The translations under genes were made by a program, and so were the position numbers. The notes under the pieces were generated by a model, which saw only the letters and a program-made list of their open reading frames with translations, was not told the origin of the DNA and made no database searches. Shown piece after piece: positions 47,537-58,333 of a stretch of DNA of 64,000 nucleotides. Position 1 is the stretch's first letter. Each line of letters begins with the position of its first letter. Source of the DNA: Rhodosorus marinus. Lineage: Eukaryota; Rhodophyta; Stylonematophyceae; Stylonematales; Stylonemataceae. The stretch is taken from assembly GCA_029953675.1 (NCBI GenBank), contig JAMWBK010000008.1, positions 1,087,001 through 1,151,000 on the forward strand. The letters run 5' to 3'.

Positions 47537-50500
47537 TTAAACTCGATGGGATGGGGAGCCTCTTAAGTGAATGCCATTTGGACGCGGCGACCCAGACGGA
47601 TGACCCTCTCTTATCCCCATCCCATTCACCGGTGGTGGTGGAGGCGGAGGCGGTGGCGGTGGCGGAGGGGGAGGCGGAGGAGGCGGTGGTACAACGTGCC
47701 TCTGCCCCATTGTGACAGGGTTAGACACGTGTCCCCTTGAATCTCGTGAAAACATCTGCGGGGGGGACGATACAGCACCATACGGCATGCTCTCTCCGAA
47801 GTTGCCCTTCACGTGCGAACCGGTATAGTAGTTCGGGTTCCCGTAAGAAGGGTTCATCGGGCTTGACCTCCGCTTCTCAAACATCGAGTCCATCCCACGT
47901 TGAAACTGCTCACGCTTGGGCGGGTACCTCACATCCCTCGCACCTCTCAGGCTATGCTTCTCAGGATACCTCGGTCGGGGGCTGTAGATAGGGGTTTCCG
48001 TTCCATTCCACGACGGACGAAAATTGTTGGGGATCATCTGCGGAGAGGGTTGGGAGTTGTAATACAACCTAGGACTCGACATGAATTCGTTTGGAGGGGT
48101 TCCTTGCCTCGTGGGCGGGACCTCCGGTTGCGATTCAGAAGCGGGGGTTCCTGCTTGGGATTGCTGAGACTGAAGAAAGCTCTGCATCCTCATTTTCACA
48201 ACGTCTTGATAGGAAGTATACGAGTCCACGCCTTTCGGATCCCCAGACGCGTCATCAGATGCTTTCGGCTCCTTCCGCCGCTTTGGAGGGCTTAGCTCTC
48301 CTACTCTCAGCGACGCCGAAGCGACCGTCGCTGGTGAGCCAGCTCGTGAATTGCCCGTTTCCGCCACAAGGTTCTTCATCATGCTCGAGTCTTGAGCCGC
48401 TGCATTTACATCAACAGTAAACTGCAAGCGTTTGACCCCCAGCCGCTCCAGCTGCTCTAGCTGCTCTGACCTGGGCGACGCAACGCTCCGACTTTCCGTC
48501 AGTGCAGGACTTTCTCTCGATTTTCGTGGTATAACGATGTCGTCCACTGGCACCGAGTATAGGTCAGAACCAACTCCGTCGTCTCCATCGACTCCAGCAC
48601 CCTTCGAATTTTTGCTCGACGAGTCCAGCCCGATTTTCACCTCTTCCCTCGGAGATCTCGCTGCACCAAGACCTGATGCCGCTGAATCACGAGACTTCAT
48701 CCTCGGTGACCGAGAATGTCCGTCCCCATTGACCCCAATCGCGTCAGGACCTCTGCTCTCTAGGTCACTCGTTTGCTTCTTAAGTGCTCCACCTTCTCCA
48801 TCAGGTCCTGCGGACATTCGCCTGACTGGAAGATCCTCGTCACTGGCGCCAATCCCTAAGCTCTTGTCGTTGAGGGGAGAGGCTTGCTGCCTGTCTATGC
48901 CGGTTATGGGCACTGTATCAGGGGGCGGGGCGGGCCTCTTCTTCCGAATGACTAGATCTTGGATTTGATTCTCTTTCGGAGTCAAATCTTCGCTTATCTT
49001 AGCAACTGATGCTCGTGGGGGTGGCTTTGGGGGCCCTTCGTTCATCCCCTCAGCTTCCACAGGCAATGTCGCAGCTGGACGCCAATCAATCTTTTCCTCC
49101 AGTTCCTGCTCACTTGGAAGGTCCTCGTTGCTTAATAACTTCCTCGACTTTCCCTTGGCCATCGGGCTACGGGAAGTCACTGCATCCCACCGATTTGCAA
49201 CTTTGACAGTTCCAGATTGCTCATTAATAATGTCTTCATACGCTGGTTCCAGTTTAGGCTCTGTCTTCTTCCCTTCATCTTCAGCACAGGCAGGAGATGT
49301 GGGGCTGTCCTTTACGTTCGGTTCGTCATCAGCCTTGTCATCTCCGTTCTTATCGATACTGTTGGTGGGTGTCAGCTGAAGAAGCGGAAGTTCATACTCA
49401 GAGACGGGGCTAGGAGTCTTCGACCCGGACATGCCCGCTGGACTGCTAGACGACGGGTGCACGAGGCCGAGGGAATACTTCTTTCTCCACGGTAGTCCAG
49501 GTTTTGACCTCACCGACGACCCGTTCCTGTCCTTGAAGGTTCTTCCCATACTCCATTCCCTTGCGGTCCAAGTAGACTCCTTGCTGTGTTTTCCGCCCTG
49601 TAAATATGGAGCTTGGAGCTTGCTGCCGACTACCGACGGTCCTGGCACGAAAAAATTCCCGCTGCAGTCTTGAGCAACCCTTAAAATTGCCAGGGTGGCG
49701 TCAATTGCACGCTCTCGCTTTCGATCAGGATCCCGACCAGTTCTGGTGCGCTTGCTCCGCTCCTTTTCCCTGTTCAGTCTTCTTCTGGCCTTCCCATTTT
49801 CTAGAGATACACAGTTGCTAGTCTCGTTCTCCCGAGAAACGTCCACTCCCACCTTCCCATCAGAGAACGAATTCTGCCTGCAAACAACTCCTTCGTTCCT
49901 GTCAACGCCAGGGCTTGAGGCCTCATCTTCTTGGACTCTCTCAGAAACCCTTGGAGAATCTTTAAGGAGGCCGTCCTTCGCTCTGTGCTGCGGAGATTCT
50001 TCAGGTCGAGATTTCTTCTTCTTGCGTTCTTCAATTTTCTGGAAGAGTTCGTAGTACTGTCTTGCTTTCTTCTCCTCCCTGGACATTCTGCTGAAGTCCC
50101 CACTGGAATTCGCTCCATATTTGCTCTGTTCTGTAATTGCGGGTGAATCTTTAACCGCTTTTCTAGCAGATGGTGATTTCAACCCTCTGGACGCAAGGGA
50201 CGGGGTTCGCGGACGCTTTATAGAACTTGCCGTTGAGCCGTCTAGGCTATCTCTCCGTCCGAGCTCGAACGATTCAGTCGGCGACCCCGAGATGCTTTGC
50301 GGCGACTTTAAGCCCTTCCTGGGCGTCGATAGTCTCTGCGCGTTGACTACTTGCGGCCTTTCCTGCCCTGAGTGGCCGTCGAGTTCACTCGTCGACGAAT
50401 CAAGTCTCTCGCTCACATCCGATCTGCTCATCCCGGTCAGAAGAGAAAGTCCACAGACAACACTCTGCCTGTCCTTGCTGAAGCGGCTTTTGTAACGATG

Positions 50501-51417
50501 CGCATAAACGCGGAATAATTCGTCCACATCCACCACATCCTTCTTCCGCTTCTCTCTCAAGTCCGCCGCAAAAAGTCTTCGGAGTTCAATCGGTTTGATC
50601 CGAGCGAGCACGATTTCACCTTCTTTTGTCCTGAATTCTTTCAGAAGTTTCTTCTCTTTGAATTGAGGATGTGCGAGACACTGTTTCCTCATCAGGTCTG
50701 GCCGACATTCATGACAGAAATACACATCGGGGGCATCCTCCTCTCGTCGGAAGCCCATGCATTTCCCGTGTTGCCAAGTTTTACATTTCTCGCAAGCAAT
50801 CATCCAGTCAGTCGATTCCGAGTCAGCTACGTTGCAAGGGCACCTCGTCGGAGCATCTGCAAATTCGTCGCTATCCGAATTTTCTGCGCCTACATTGTCG
50901 CTTCCACTCCCCATGTGATCCAAACAGTGTAGTCCGTCTTCCTTCTGCGCTTCATCCTCTATTTCCTCTGGTTCTGCGACTTTCTCAATTTGAAGGAGAG
51001 ATATAGGCTTCTCCTTCCCAATTCTCGAGTCCGCAGTACCGTCACCAATAGTGGTTTTGCTTCTTGCCCGTTTCATCGTGGTCTTGGGGCCTCTAGAATT
51101 CGAACTCGGTTCTAAGTTCGTACACACAAGAGAAGGCAACGTTGTCAGACCGAGGTGGACCATAGCTGCGACTCTTATTTAGCGGGGTTACCTTTTCTTT
51201 CGGAGGACTCTTTCAGACATATTTTCCTCTCCTTGTCGTTGCCATGATCCCGAATCCTCAGGTCTGGCTGATCAAGTGTGCCTCCCAGGCCGTTAACGTC
51301 AACGCCGTTAGCCCTTTTAACCGCTCCTTTGCTCATCTTCGTAGCGGACATCTCCCCAAGAGATTCCACCAGGTTCCTGCTTCGTATTTCACCCTCAATC
51401 ATGGACGGCGAATTCAT
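47537..51417 (-). CDS. Large PHD-finger protein with Pro-rich tail
   Basis: Exons 51417-51192 and 51111-47537; 1,266 residues. The first exon (MNSPSMIEGEIRSRNLVESL) is spliced in phase 1 over an 80-nt intron and replaces an internal ATG at 51163. One PHD finger at residues about 166-211: Cys166, 168, 182, 185, His190, Cys193, 208 and 211, with DWMIACEKCKTWQHGKCMGF. It resembles the SET3/MLL5 type that reads methylated H3K4. A short conserved-looking block follows (KPIELRRLFAADLREKRKKD), then about 950 residues of Ser/Pro/Lys-rich low complexity and a run of more than 20 prolines near the end. No SET domain is present. A nuclear chromatin reader is the likely role. A further upstream exon cannot be excluded. 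Confidence 0.88.
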
Positions 51418-52607
51418 CCCTCTCCAAAGTGCATTGCAAGACCTACAAACCAGAGTCAAAAAATAAAGTCACTAAGGTCAGAAGGGAAAAAAGCTAGGCA
51501 CAAAGCCTGCCTCCGCAAGAACCGGTAGACAAATTTCACATTCCCTCCACCGCCAAACTTACAACCTCGCGGGCAAGGCCCGCAGTTTCCGTCACCTTTA
51601 GCATGGCTCGAGTACTTTCGCATCCGAGCCAAGTTGATTTAGAGCTCCTCTACAAAATGCTTGCGACCTTGAGGCACAGCCCTCCTAGGCCATCTACTCC
51701 CAAACCCTTCCCTCTACTGCCTTATATGCACGCTTCTAGAAGAACCAATGCGAAACGTGTTTAGCCCGCTGATAAGGAGAACAAAACCAAAACCGTCCTT
51801 GGCCGTTTGAAAGACTAGAACTTACCCCTCAACCCGCAATTCCACTTGCCCCAAGCACAACCTCGCCAAAGACTCTTTTATCCCACCAACCACAGGGACA
51901 GATATTTCAAACTCAGACGCCTCTGTGGATGGTTTCTTTCCCTTGCAAAAGCAATGGCAAACTACTATGTTCAACCTCTCGTTCACCATGAACTACACCA
52001 AATCCGCGAAATCTCAACGTCTCGGTCTCGCTCCCTCTCTCTCCCTCCCATACCTCACGTCCAACATTTTCTTTACGCCGTTTTACGACTTCGGCATCAA
52101 CAGGATGATGATGACGAAAAGCGATAGCAATTTGGGGAAATTTCAGGGAACACGATATGGGCACTTAGAATTCCACCAATAGAGGCAAAGAATTGTCACT
52201 AACATCGAGCACGAGTTTCCTGCTCCAGTTCTACGCACTTTCCACTATCTTTCGATTTCGGCCGAAAACGGAGGGCCTTGGACAAGCTGCGAAGGAGTGA
52301 AAGAGAGGGCGAAAGATGAAATTTGAGAAAAGTGAGAGGGGGGCGGGGGTGGGGGCTTTCGTTCGTTCGGGTTTGGAATTATTTTGTTGCCTTGGGCGCA
52401 ACACGACAATTCCGGGTTAGAATCCCAACTTTGCTCACTACTACAAATACTCCAGAATTAGTGCAAGTCAAGGAGGGGTTTGACTAGAAACAGTTTTTGC
52501 CTTCTGCGTTTCGTTTACCACGGGTCAGTTTTTTTTTGAGTTTCGAAGGTTCGGAATATCGTTCTTGGTTGTGGGGGGGGGAGGTAGATTCGATTCATTT
52601 AAAAAGA
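51418..52607. other. 1.2 kb intergenic
   Basis: No supported gene. An ATG frame of about 48 codons on the minus strand (starting about 51,639; MRKYSSHAKGDGNCGPCPRG) is followed by a GTAAGT and could be a 5' exon of the PHD gene, but the phases do not fit an obvious acceptor. A G-run lies at about 52,573, just before the next candidate gene. Confidence 0.4.
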
Positions 52608-53154
52608 ATGAATAATATTGTAATTATTCCTGATTTTCTGGATGGAACAGACTACTTCCAAGTGTGGGACATCATGGATGTTCTTCTGAAAAGGGATTTC
52701 GTGACGAGATACGGCCGGGCAAGGGATGAATATTTTTTGTTCTCGTTTTCGGAAAATGTTTCCTCCCGGTTTCGGGAAACTGCTACGGGACCCCCCTTTT
52801 CCGTGAGTGTAGCAAACTCGCGGTGGGGCTAGTGCTAACCCCAGCCAACAAAAGTGGCCAAACGTTGATTTCAGCTCTTATTGAAATTATTTATTACTAT
52901 TCCTAGACTGAGCTGAAAAAGTACGCAAAGGAGACAATTCGTTCTACCCCTGTGGACCCTCTTTACTTCTTTTTTGGGATGAAGCACTTCCACACATCGG
53001 CTGCCATCCCCATAATCATGACAGCTGAAGAGCACGGCATTTTTAGCAAACTAAGGGGGGTACTTATTCGAATAGGTTTTCAAGGAAAAAAAATTGATTT
53101 TTTTTTTTTGACCAGGCCTCCCAGCCTGTTCACCATCTCTTATCCCGGGAGTAA
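52608..53154 (+). CDS. Small orphan protein, three exons
   Basis: Exons 52608-52802, 52907-53059 and 53116-53154; 128 residues in a consistent phase-0 model. Donors are GTGAGT and GTACTT; the last acceptor follows a long poly-T tract (TTTTTGACCAG). Sequence reads PDFLDGTDYFQVWDIMDVLL, GRARDEYFLFSFSENVSSRF, DPLYFFFGMKHFHTSAAIPI. No known domain, signal peptide or clear membrane helix. The ATG is about 30 bp after a G-run. The splice sites are good, so a real gene is likely, but the function is unknown. Confidence 0.55.
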
Positions 53155-53994
53155 CCATTGGACAAACCTGCGACCCCCTTCCCCATTTTGTTTTCAAGTG
53201 GTGCTACGTGCCTGAGATAGTTGTAAGAGGGACTGCTGGGATGTGGACTACCTCTCGCTGTGAGTCTCGGAGAAGCGAACAAATGGTGAAGTGCTGAAGC
53301 GTGAATGTCGGTTGTGCACAGGATGCGTTGGGAATGGCTGACCGCTAGACGATTAAGGAGTAGCCTGCGTTCCCGGCGGCCGCGCCTTCAACTCAAAGTG
53401 GTTTCGAGGAATATTGCGCTGAATCATGCGGGTGTTTGTCTTCATGATCCAAACCGGGCTCGTTAGCAGCCTCGTTTTCGGTGTGTTCGTCTTTCCCTTG
53501 CACTAGACCAGTGCTTGGCTTGCTTTCTAGTTGGCCTAATCAGTAGGCTTTGACTTGCCTGGTTGGTCTTTCCAAGTGGATCTGGCAGACGTTCACATGA
53601 ACAACACAATCGCCCACAGTTGAAATAGTCACTCTTCTTGTAGCGCTCTTGCTTGCGGGAGGAAAGGCTGATTATGGAGGGATTTCCAGGAGAGTTGCTA
53701 ATGTTGGGATGAATGGCTTGTTGCCACAACGAGAGTAGCAAGCTAGGGCGGCGGGTGGGCCGCTTGCAAAGCTGAAATGTATTCTTCGTCTTGGCCGGCT
53801 GTACCAAACAGCCTTGCGTGTTGATTAAGTGTTTACTTAACGATATATGTCCAGCTTGACTGGTGCATGTCGCCACAGCCTGCGGGAGAGAGCATTTCCA
53901 CGGAAAGGCCTTAGCAAGCAAAGCCAAACCAGATGTTTTTGGCGATCTACATGGAGGGCAAGATACCCAAAGCTACTGAATTGTACATCGAGTT
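53155..53994. other. 0.8 kb intergenic
   Basis: Contains a 154-codon minus frame (53927-53463) that starts at TTG, is Ser/Arg/Lys-rich and has no family match. It may be the 3' flank of the dihydroorotase gene. Not called. Confidence 0.4.
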
Positions 53995-55041
53995 TTAGCC
54001 AGTCCCTACGACAGACCAGCTGAGCAGCTCACCAGCTTTCATTGGAGTGAGGTACTCTTCACTGTTCTCGATTGCGATCCTTCTTGGTACCTCCTTAGGC
54101 GTCTTCTTGAGCGAAAGCGAGCCATGGTTAAGCTCCAGCCCATAAAACCTCGCACCGTTCTCAGATAGAAAGGGCTCAAGTTGCTCCATCGCGTCCATCT
54201 CATCAAAAGCTTCTGCATACAGCTCCACCGCCGCTGCCGCGGAAAAGACACCAGCAGCGCCCCCGATCTTGTCGCATTGCGGATGAGGGGCTGAATCCGT
54301 CCCCGCGAAGAAGCGACGCGAGCCCGACTTGACGGCGCTGCGAATTGCCTCCCGATCATCGCGGGTTTTCAAAATTGGTAGACAGAATAAGTCCATGTGA
54401 AGCTTTGAGTTCTTGAAAAGGGCGCTTCTATCAAAGCACAAGTGCTGAGGTGTTACGGTAGCCGAAATGTTATCAGAAGGGTGACTCAGAACATATTCCA
54501 CAGCCTCCTTCGTGGATACGTGCTCAACCACAACTTTCAGTTTCGGGTAAGTAGATGTAATACGCACGAGGACGCTTCTCACAAACTCTCTCTCGCGGTC
54601 AAACATGTCTTCGCGAACGTCAGGAGTGACTTCACCATGCACGCACAAAATGATGCCTAATTGTTCCATTGCGTCAAGGGCCTTCGAAATTTTGTCCAAC
54701 GATGTCACCCCAGAGGCAGAGTTGGTAGTGACTCCGGCTGGATACAGCTTGCAGGCCTTGACAATTCCTGAATTTGCTGCGTCTCTGATCATTTCCGGTG
54801 TCGTGTTATCTGTCAAGTACAATGTCATGATCAAGTCCACTCCGGGAACAGCTTTTAGGATACGATCCCGGTACTGTTTGGCATCCTCCACAGTAACAAC
54901 GGGAGGTTTCAAATTCGGCATCACCAGAATCCGCCCAAACTGTGCCGCCGAGAGCGGCGCTACAGTTTTTAGGACGTTCCCATCACGCAAATGAACATGG
55001 AAATCGTCTGGTTTTCGAATCGTGAGCGATTGACCTTCCAT
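53995..55041 (-). CDS. PYRC: Dihydroorotase, PyrC-type (class II)
   Basis: A single exon of 348 residues, the usual class II length. It interconverts carbamoyl-aspartate and dihydroorotate, the third step of pyrimidine synthesis. Metal ligands are in order: His15 and His17 in DDFHVHLRDG, Lys98 (the carbamylated Lys) in KACKLYPAG, His135 in LCVHGE, His174 in VVEHVST, and Asp249 in FFAGTDSAPHP. There is no N-terminal targeting sequence; the protein starts just before the first strand (MEGQSLTIRKPDDF). It is a stand-alone enzyme, as in plants and yeast, not a CAD fusion. Intact and firm. Confidence 0.97.
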   Translation of the reverse strand: MEGQSLTIRKPDDFHVHLRDGNVLKTVAPLSAAQFGRILVMPNLKPPVVTVEDAKQYRDRILKAVPGVDLIMTLYLTDNTTPEMIRDAANSGIVKACKLYPAGVTTNSASGVTSLDKISKALDAMEQLGIILCVHGEVTPDVREDMFDREREFVRSVLVRITSTYPKLKVVVEHVSTKEAVEYVLSHPSDNISATVTPQHLCFDRSALFKNSKLHMDLFCLPILKTRDDREAIRSAVKSGSRRFFAGTDSAPHPQCDKIGGAAGVFSAAAAVELYAEAFDEMDAMEQLEPFLSENGARFYGLELNHGSLSLKKTPKEVPRRIAIENSEEYLTPMKAGELLSWSVVGTG

Positions 55042-55172
55042 CAGCTCTCTGAGATCAAATCAGCACTGATCGACTACACCCGGCCAAATCTCCAGACGGC
55101 TAACTAAACGCAGCGCCCGAAATCCAAAATGCGTTGCCTAATTCTTTGCTCCAGGTACTGCCTGAGAATCTC

Positions 55173-56416
55173 TCAGCTATGCTTGACGTTGGTACCCCAG
55201 TCATATGCGAGCCAGCGTACAGGAAGAGACCTTTTTCGGGCCTCTTGTAAGCTCGACCTTTTTGAACTATCCTCTGGAAGGTTGCAGATGACCCAATCCA
55301 GGGTTTCACTTGGGAAATCACTGGAATACCAACTGAAAATTTGACTGAGCTGAACACAATCTTGTTGCGCGACGACGTTGTCGTTGGAAAGTAGGTATGC
55401 CGTCGTTACCATTTCTAGCATATCCTCCACGCTCTTCGCGGTGAAGAAGCGAATTGGTGGGCAGCTGATTGCGCCACAGTTCAGCGCGAAGTGAATACGA
55501 GGATCCATTGGTATCAGTACAGACGAGAGTCGTTTGTCGCCGTCTTTGAAAGGTTTGGACTTGATCACATCGAACGGCGATGGTCGGTTTTCCCGCAGAA
55601 CTCCATTTTCGATATCATGAAGGGAGTACAGGAGACCACCAATTTCATACTTTGCGTTCACGTTGAGAGCTATTCTGCTCGCAGTATTGGACGAAGGCCC
55701 ATCCAAAGCGATAGAATGTAATGTCAGAATATTGTACACGTTGAGGAAGAAAGCAAGTTTCTGAGTGTGGCTGAACGCCCCGGGATCGACCTTCTTTAGA
55801 GCGCTTGTCAGAAACACAAAGTCCACAAACTCCTCACTGTCCTTCATGCCCGCATAGTCCACTCGAGAGCCGTCATCTGCAACGAATTTGCCGATCAGCC
55901 GCTTGGCTTGCTTCTGCTCATACAAGGCAACAAAAGCCGACAAAAGGCGGTCTGGTGTTGGTGACTCAAACGCACACTTTCGGAGCGATACAGATATTTA
56001 TATTCTAGCCAAGAGTCGAGGAAATACCTGCAATTCTTCCGCAACCTCTCCGCCGTCGAGGCGCTGAAACTGGGAGGACTCGCTCTCCGTTCCATTGTTG
56101 AGCACTGATACTCTCCAATACATTGTTCTCAGCAATTCCTCGAGTTGGTGGGTCGAAACAATCTTCTTCAAGCCGATCGCAGGTGAATTACGAAGATTAC
56201 TGAATGCCTCTTGTCTGGGTTATGTCCATGGCAGTCCCGTCACGTTCCTTTGCGGGGAACCCGGAATGCAAGAGCGGGTTTGGCTCGGGAATTAGCAGCT
56301 GGAGCAGGTGAGCCTCTGCACTTCGGTGCAAGTTGTGTGCGAGCTCTGGAGCGTGTCAAAAGCCGGTTGTCGGTGAGGCAATGGCTACTCTGGTAGGAAG
56401 TTTCTTGTGAGCCCAT
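55173..56416 (-). CDS. DUF547-domain protein
   Basis: Exons 56416-56322, 56214-56028 and 55964-55173; 357 residues. The DUF547 domain occupies the last exon: FVADDGSRVDYAGMKDSEEF, FSHTQKLAFFLNVYNILTLH, IGGLLYSLHDIENGVLRENR and MDPRIHFALNCGAISCPPIR. In plants this domain often follows other regulatory modules; its activity is unknown. Exon 2 (FSNLRNSPAIGLKKIVSTHQ, LEELLRTMYWRVSVLNNG) is coding by frame and sense. Exon 1 is a basic, Ser/Arg-rich leader (LLTRSRARTQLAPK) that could target an organelle. The first donor (GTGCAG) is chosen because it gives the right phase and a 107-nt intron. The domain is firm; the N-terminus is tentative. Confidence 0.82.
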
Positions 56417-56907
56417 CTTCTCTGATTGAAGGTTCCTGTTCAGTTTCCGAAACTCGTGCTTTTGTGACGCTGCTGCATGACTGGTCCCAGTAGTGCTTCA
56501 GTTCTCGTTTGTGGGTTATCCGATCGGAGTTGATTGAGTCAGCTCTGATCGCTAGCGAGTTTGCAGAAGTATCCCGGTTTATCAACTGTGTAACAACTGG
56601 TTCTATCCAAAAATAACTGCAGCGTCATTCCGCTGAGGCTATGGGAAGCTACAGTATATGTGTGTAGTTGCATGCGTGAAACCAAAGCCGCCGTGATGCT
56701 CTTCTTGACTGTATGCGTCTTTGAGTATGAATCTCTGGTTTGCTAGAAACTCTGGCGCTGCAACTCTGCCCTAGTTCAGCAGGCGCGGCTTTTACGCCCT
56801 TCCTAGCATACTTCATTCGGGGACTTTTTTCGCTTGCGATTGAACCGATCTGCCTGTCTGTATTAACGAGGCCATGGATACTGGTCAAAGCTATCGAAAG
56901 AAGAGAA

Positions 56908-57732
56908 CTAGAACTCGATTCTGTCCGCATGGAAAGTTTCCATCAGCGCATACACGTCACTCAAGAAGATGGGGGGTTCACGCAGATGTGCCGGGGTTTC
57001 CTCTCTGGACTCCCTGAGAAAGAGCTTCTGCTGACGCACTGATAGCCGGTATTCGGCAGTCGAACAAGTTAAATTTGAAGGAGGGCCTGCATATGCGTAT
57101 GCTCGGTCAGATCCGTCCGCCTCAGACGATTTTTCGCTACATACTGCTGAATGCCTAGGGAGAATCCTGATAACGGTTGGTTCCGACATGAGCGCGTTGC
57201 TCCTCTGCAGAATCTTGTTATCCCGCTTTTGGTTGGTTGCACAGCCGTTGCAAGTTTGTTTAACCAGCAGTTCATCGTGCTCGGCAAAGTCGTTTCAACG
57301 GATGAGAGAGGTTTTTCTAGAACGGAGCCTCTCTTTTGACAGTCCGAAGAGTCTCCACCCTCTGTCTCCAATAGTTCATGCTTCAGAGTATCTATGAAGA
57401 CCAGAAACATGCATAGAAAGCACTCGTAAGTGGAACAAGTCGTTAGGAGAACAGACAAGCGGTTGGATGCGGATACGCGGGGTGGGCCACCATTACCGGA
57501 ACGAGAGTAGTAGCCCTGAGGTCGCTGCAGGCCACGGGCTCTGATACCTGCGTTGTCCTCTGGTTTCCAGGGATCAGGAAAGGTTTGTGGGCCACACGCG
57601 ATGACTTCATCTGAACTGATAGTACTAGGACAGCACAGTAAAGAACTAACGTACCTGCGAGGTGCATTTTGCTGTTGTGCTCTGGGTTAGAACAACGTCC
57701 CAAAGGTACTTGCCAAGAGGTAGTAAAATCAT
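56908..57732 (-). CDS. Orphan protein, tentative four-exon model
   Basis: Proposed exons: 57732-57655, 57547-57497, 57380-57300 and 57204-56908; 168 residues, all phase 0, introns 95-116 nt. Donors are GTACGT, GTAATG and GTTGAA; acceptors end ACGCAG, CTGAAG and CTGCAG. Exon 1 starts MILLPLGKYLWDVVLTQS. The last exon reads CSTAEYRLSVRQQKLFLRES and FLSDVYALMETFHADRIEF. No domain is recognised. Several overlapping frames look almost as good, so parts of this model may be wrong. An ATG frame with a signal-like start (MHLAGTLVLYCAVLVLSVQM) overlaps the first intron. Confidence 0.35.
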
Positions 57733-57870
57733 GACGCAAAACCTCCACTCGGACGTCTTATAGTCATCACGAGGATCCAAGCTGAAAAACTCCACCTCAA
57801 CAGAACGTCTTATTCTGAGAAGTAAGCGGAGTGCAAAACAGTGCTAGCCGCTCGTGACACTGTCGCTCAC

Positions 57871-58333
57871 CTAGTAGGGCTGATTCTCATAGATTAGCTG
57901 GAGTTTGTTTACAAGCTCCTTGAGCACTGCCTCCGAGTGCTTTCGAGCAATAGCCTCGACTTTCCCTTCCAGAAGGTTCCGTAGTCGAATATATGACCAT
58001 TAGCGACCTCGTGGTGCTGTGAATTCCGCCCGCCAACCCCGTGGCTAGTGTCCAGAGGAAAAGGCATTCCATTCAATGAGGGGTTTGTGAACCGCACAGA
58101 GCATATGGATCGCAGTCTACGGACAGCTGCTCGACTTCATCCACAATCACCTCTGTACAGTTCAATTGGTTGGTATTCCATCTATAGATAGTCCAAACGA
58201 GAACTACGGTCGCAATTATGCCCAACAGATAGCCAGAACCCGAGAAACTACGTGCTTCAGGCGTTCTTGTTGCTCCACTGTAAGGAACTCTTGAGAGGTT
58301 CTGACACTCTTCTTCCTGATGTGTGTGGGGAGC
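57871..58333 (-). CDS. Single-pass membrane protein, 5' end not found
   Basis: Two exons on the minus strand, 58333-58093 and 57965-57871, join in phase 1 over a 127-nt intron whose acceptor ends CTGGAAG. The first has a membrane helix YLLGIIATVVLVWTIYRW and, after it, Cys residues in NQLNCTEVIVDEVEQLSVDC. The second encodes a soluble helix, KVEAIARKHSEAVLKELVNK, and the end NQPY. The first exon begins after a good acceptor (GTGCTGCAG), so at least one upstream exon with the start codon is missing; I could not place it. No family is recognised. Confidence 0.5.

Noticed and set aside
51121-51163. ATG at 51163 as the start of the PHD protein
   Set aside because: It lies inside an 80-nt GT-AG intron; splicing joins an upstream 226-nt exon in the correct phase.
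53463-53927. 154-codon minus ORF downstream of dihydroorotase
   Set aside because: Starts with TTG, is Ser/Arg/Lys-rich and lacks any motif; more likely 3' flank.
56186-56214. A 29-nt intron in the DUF547 gene (GTGACG...CCCAG)
   Set aside because: Far shorter than the firm introns here (about 60-130 nt); a donor at 56321 gives the same phase with a 107-nt intron.
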